Shown here: positions 15,395 to 17,322 of the stretch, piece after piece
How the letters are laid out: each line of letters opens with the position of its first letter
How positions within the stretch are numbered: position 1 is the first letter of the stretch
Source of the DNA: Clostridia bacterium
Lineage (GTDB): Bacteria; Bacillota_A; Clostridia; Christensenellales; Borkfalkiaceae
Length of the DNA: 17,322 nucleotides
Reading direction: 5' to 3'
Assembly: GCA_003979335.1 (NCBI GenBank)
Contig: RYWC01000006.1
Location: 1-17,322 of the forward strand
Position numbers and translations under genes: made by a program
The notes under the pieces: generated by a model
Database searches by the model: none
The model's input: the letters and a program-made list of their open reading frames with translations, nothing else
What the model was told of the DNA's origin: nothing

Positions 15395-17322
15395 AAAGTC
15401 GTATTAAAAGACGGAAACGTAATCGAAGCGGAAAACGGCGCAAGCTGTGCGGCAGTCGCGGCAACGATAAGCGAAGGACTTGCCCGTTCGGCAGTCGCGG
15501 CAAAAGTAAACGGAGAGCTTTGCGATTTGTCGCACACGCTCAACGACGGCGATATGCTGGAAATTGTTACATTAAAAGAAAGGGAAGGGCTTGAAGTTTA
15601 CCGTCATACCTGCGCGCATGTTCTTGCGCAGGCGCTGAAAAATATTTACCCTACTTGCAAACTTGCTATAGGCCCCGTTATCGAAAACGGATTTTATTAC
15701 GATATCGATTTTAAAACTCCCATAACACAGGAGGATTTTGCTAAAATCGAAACGGAAATGCAGAAAATAATTAACTCCAAAACCGTAATAGAGCGTTTTG
15801 AACTGCCCCGTGAAGAAGCCTTGAAGCTTATGCACAAATACGGTGAAAAATACAAAGAAGAGCTTATCAGAGATTTGCCCGAAGACGCGGTAATTTCATT
15901 CTATAAACAAGGTTCGTTTACCGACCTTTGCAGAGGTCCTCATTTGCCGAACACTGGAAAAATTAAGGCTTTTAAACTGACTTCGCTCACCGGCGCATAT
16001 TGGCGCGGAAACGAAAAGAATAAAATGCTTACCCGTATTTACGGAACTGCGTTTGAGAAAAAAGCTCAGTTAGAGGAATATCTTATAGCCGCAGAAGAAG
16101 CTAAAAAACGCGACCATAATAAATTGGGACGCGACCTCGGAATCTTTATGACGAGCGACGTAGTGGGGCAGGGATTGCCTATCCTTATGCCTAAGGGCGC
16201 GAAAATTTTACAGATACTTACTCGCTTTGTCGAGGACGAAGAAGCTAAACGCGGCTTTATGATAACCAAGACCCCCAATATGGCAAAATCAGATTTGTAT
16301 AAGATTTCGGGCCACTGGTCGCACTATCGCGATAAAATGTTTATTTTGGGCGAAGTCGATAAAAACGGCGAAAGCCCCAAGGGCGAAGAAATTATGGCTT
16401 TGCGCCCTATGACTTGTCCGTTCCAATACCAGATTTTTAAAAACGGGCTTAAATCATACCGCGATTTACCCTGCCGCTATTCCGAAACAGCTACGGAATT
16501 CAGAAAAGAAGCTTCGGGAGAAATGCATGGTCTTATCAGGGTGAGACAGTTTACGCTTTCCGACGGTCATATAATATGTACAAAAGAGCAGGTTGAAGAG
16601 GAATTCAAGTGCTGTCTTGACCTGTCGTATTATATTTTGGAAGCGCTCGGTATGAGAAACGACGTTACATTCCGTTTTTCAAAACGCGGTAAATCAAAGT
16701 CGGACAAATATATCGACGACGATGAAGCGTGGAATAAGACTGAAAGTATGATGAAAGTCATCTTGGACGACTTGAAACTCGATTATGTCGAAGCCGACGA
16801 CGAAGCTGCGTTCTACGGACCCAAGCTCGACATCCAAGCCAAGAACGTTTACGGAAAAGAAGACACGCTTATAACCATTCAAATAGACTTTGCTGCAGGG
16901 CATAGCTTTGAAATGCAGTACGTTGACGTTGACGGAACAAAGCAGACGCCTTACGTCATTCACCGCAGTTCAATAGGTTGTTATGAAAGGACGCTTGCTC
17001 TTCTGATAGAAAAGTATGCCGGCGCGTTCCCTTTGTGGATGTGCCCCACGCAAGTTAAAATACTTCCTATAACGGACAGAACGCTTGGGTATGCCGAGGA
17101 GATAGCGAAAAAGCTCGGTTATGTCGGCATAAGGTGCGAAGTGGATAAGCGCAATGAGAAAATCGGCTATAAAATAAGGGAAGCCAAGCTTGAAAAGACG
17201 CCTTATGTTATTGTGGTGGGAGATAAAGAGTCGGAAGACGGAACCGTAAACGTAAATAAGCGCGGAACTGAAAATAAAGAAACTGTTTCTGCGGAAGAAT
17301 TTATTTTGAAAGTTGTAAAAGA
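15392..17322 (+). CDS. thrS: Threonine-tRNA ligase (3' end cut by the window edge)
   Basis: ThrRS charges tRNA-Thr in the cytosol. The open frame gives 643 residues with no stop, so only the last few residues are missing. Order: an N-terminal TGS domain (1-60, MKVVLKDGNVIEAENG), the editing domain with HxxxH in RHTCAHVLAQAL and a Cys/His pair in TDLCRGPHLPNTG, then the class II catalytic core. Core motifs are LRPMTCPFQYQIF with the zinc Cys, SGEMHGLIRVRQFTLSDGH with the zinc His, and VIHRSSIGCYERTLALLIEK with the third zinc His. The anticodon-binding domain follows (CPTQVKILPITDRTLGYAEE). The SGEMHGLIRVRQFT version, with Gln after CPF, is a form I recognise from clostridial ThrRS. Expression is controlled by the T-box upstream. 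Base and codon use match the neighbours. Confidence 0.97.
   Translation, partial: MKVVLKDGNVIEAENGASCAAVAATISEGLARSAVAAKVNGELCDLSHTLNDGDMLEIVTLKEREGLEVYRHTCAHVLAQALKNIYPTCKLAIGPVIENGFYYDIDFKTPITQEDFAKIETEMQKIINSKTVIERFELPREEALKLMHKYGEKYKEELIRDLPEDAVISFYKQGSFTDLCRGPHLPNTGKIKAFKLTSLTGAYWRGNEKNKMLTRIYGTAFEKKAQLEEYLIAAEEAKKRDHNKLGRDLGIFMTSDVVGQGLPILMPKGAKILQILTRFVEDEEAKRGFMITKTPNMAKSDLYKISGHWSHYRDKMFILGEVDKNGESPKGEEIMALRPMTCPFQYQIFKNGLKSYRDLPCRYSETATEFRKEASGEMHGLIRVRQFTLSDGHIICTKEQVEEEFKCCLDLSYYILEALGMRNDVTFRFSKRGKSKSDKYIDDDEAWNKTESMMKVILDDLKLDYVEADDEAAFYGPKLDIQAKNVYGKEDTLITIQIDFAAGHSFEMQYVDVDGTKQTPYVIHRSSIGCYERTLALLIEKYAGAFPLWMCPTQVKILPITDRTLGYAEEIAKKLGYVGIRCEVDKRNEKIGYKIREAKLEKTPYVIVVGDKESEDGTVNVNKRGTENKETVSAEEFILKVVK

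Noticed and set aside
1..17322. CRISPR arrays, insertion sequences, tRNA or rRNA genes, phage or defence systems
   Set aside because: No direct-repeat array, transposase, integrase, cloverleaf or rRNA-like segment was seen; apart from one unknown membrane protein every gene is a recognised core family.

Overview
The window looks like a chromosomal stretch of a moderately AT-rich Clostridia-like member of the Bacillota. Supporting signs are strong Shine-Dalgarno sites, sigma-A-type promoters, a T-box leader on thrS, a MutS2 with a C-terminal Smr domain, and a YlxY-like deacetylase directly followed by an M16 protease (the ylxY-mlpA order known from Bacillus subtilis). The genus cannot be named from the sequence. 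The first 19 bases are Nextera/Tn5 mosaic-end adapter, so the left edge is an assembly end, probably of a draft or metagenomic contig.

Region 1 (20-6015, + strand) is one tight operon: the 3' end of uvrC, a Cof-type HAD phosphatase, a long U32-family protein resembling the rRNA hydroxylation factor RlhA, and mutS2. The genes overlap by 4 bases, overlap by 1 base, or are 3 bases apart. Region 2 (6016-11352, + strand) has its own likely promoter and reads ylxY-like pseudo-deacetylase, M16 peptidase, deoxyinosine DNA glycosylase, AlkD-like HEAT-repeat glycosylase and tex. The two DNA glycosylase genes overlap by about 47 bases. Region 3 (11353-11722, + strand) is acpP as its own unit, with a consensus promoter, a strong RBS and an intrinsic terminator.

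Region 4 (11723-12600) holds about 217 bases without a gene, then a minus-strand gene for an unknown small two-helix membrane protein. Its promoter overlaps the terminator of leuS. Region 5 (12600-17322) is a divergent aminoacyl-tRNA synthetase pair. leuS (minus) carries a one-base frameshift in an A6 run near codon 94. thrS (plus) sits behind a T-box riboswitch with a Thr ACC specifier and runs off the right edge just short of its stop codon. The back-to-back promoters have -35 boxes 20 bases apart.

Most of the content is core housekeeping: DNA repair (UvrC, deoxyinosine glycosylase, AlkD), ribosome and translation (U32, MutS2/RqcU, LeuRS, ThrRS), transcription accessory (Tex) and fatty acid synthesis (ACP). 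I found no mobile element, CRISPR array, tRNA, rRNA or convincing new multi-gene system. The points most worth checking are the leuS frameshift, the deacetylase that has lost its motif-1 aspartates, the overlapping glycosylase pair, and the promoter and terminator arrangements around leuS and thrS.
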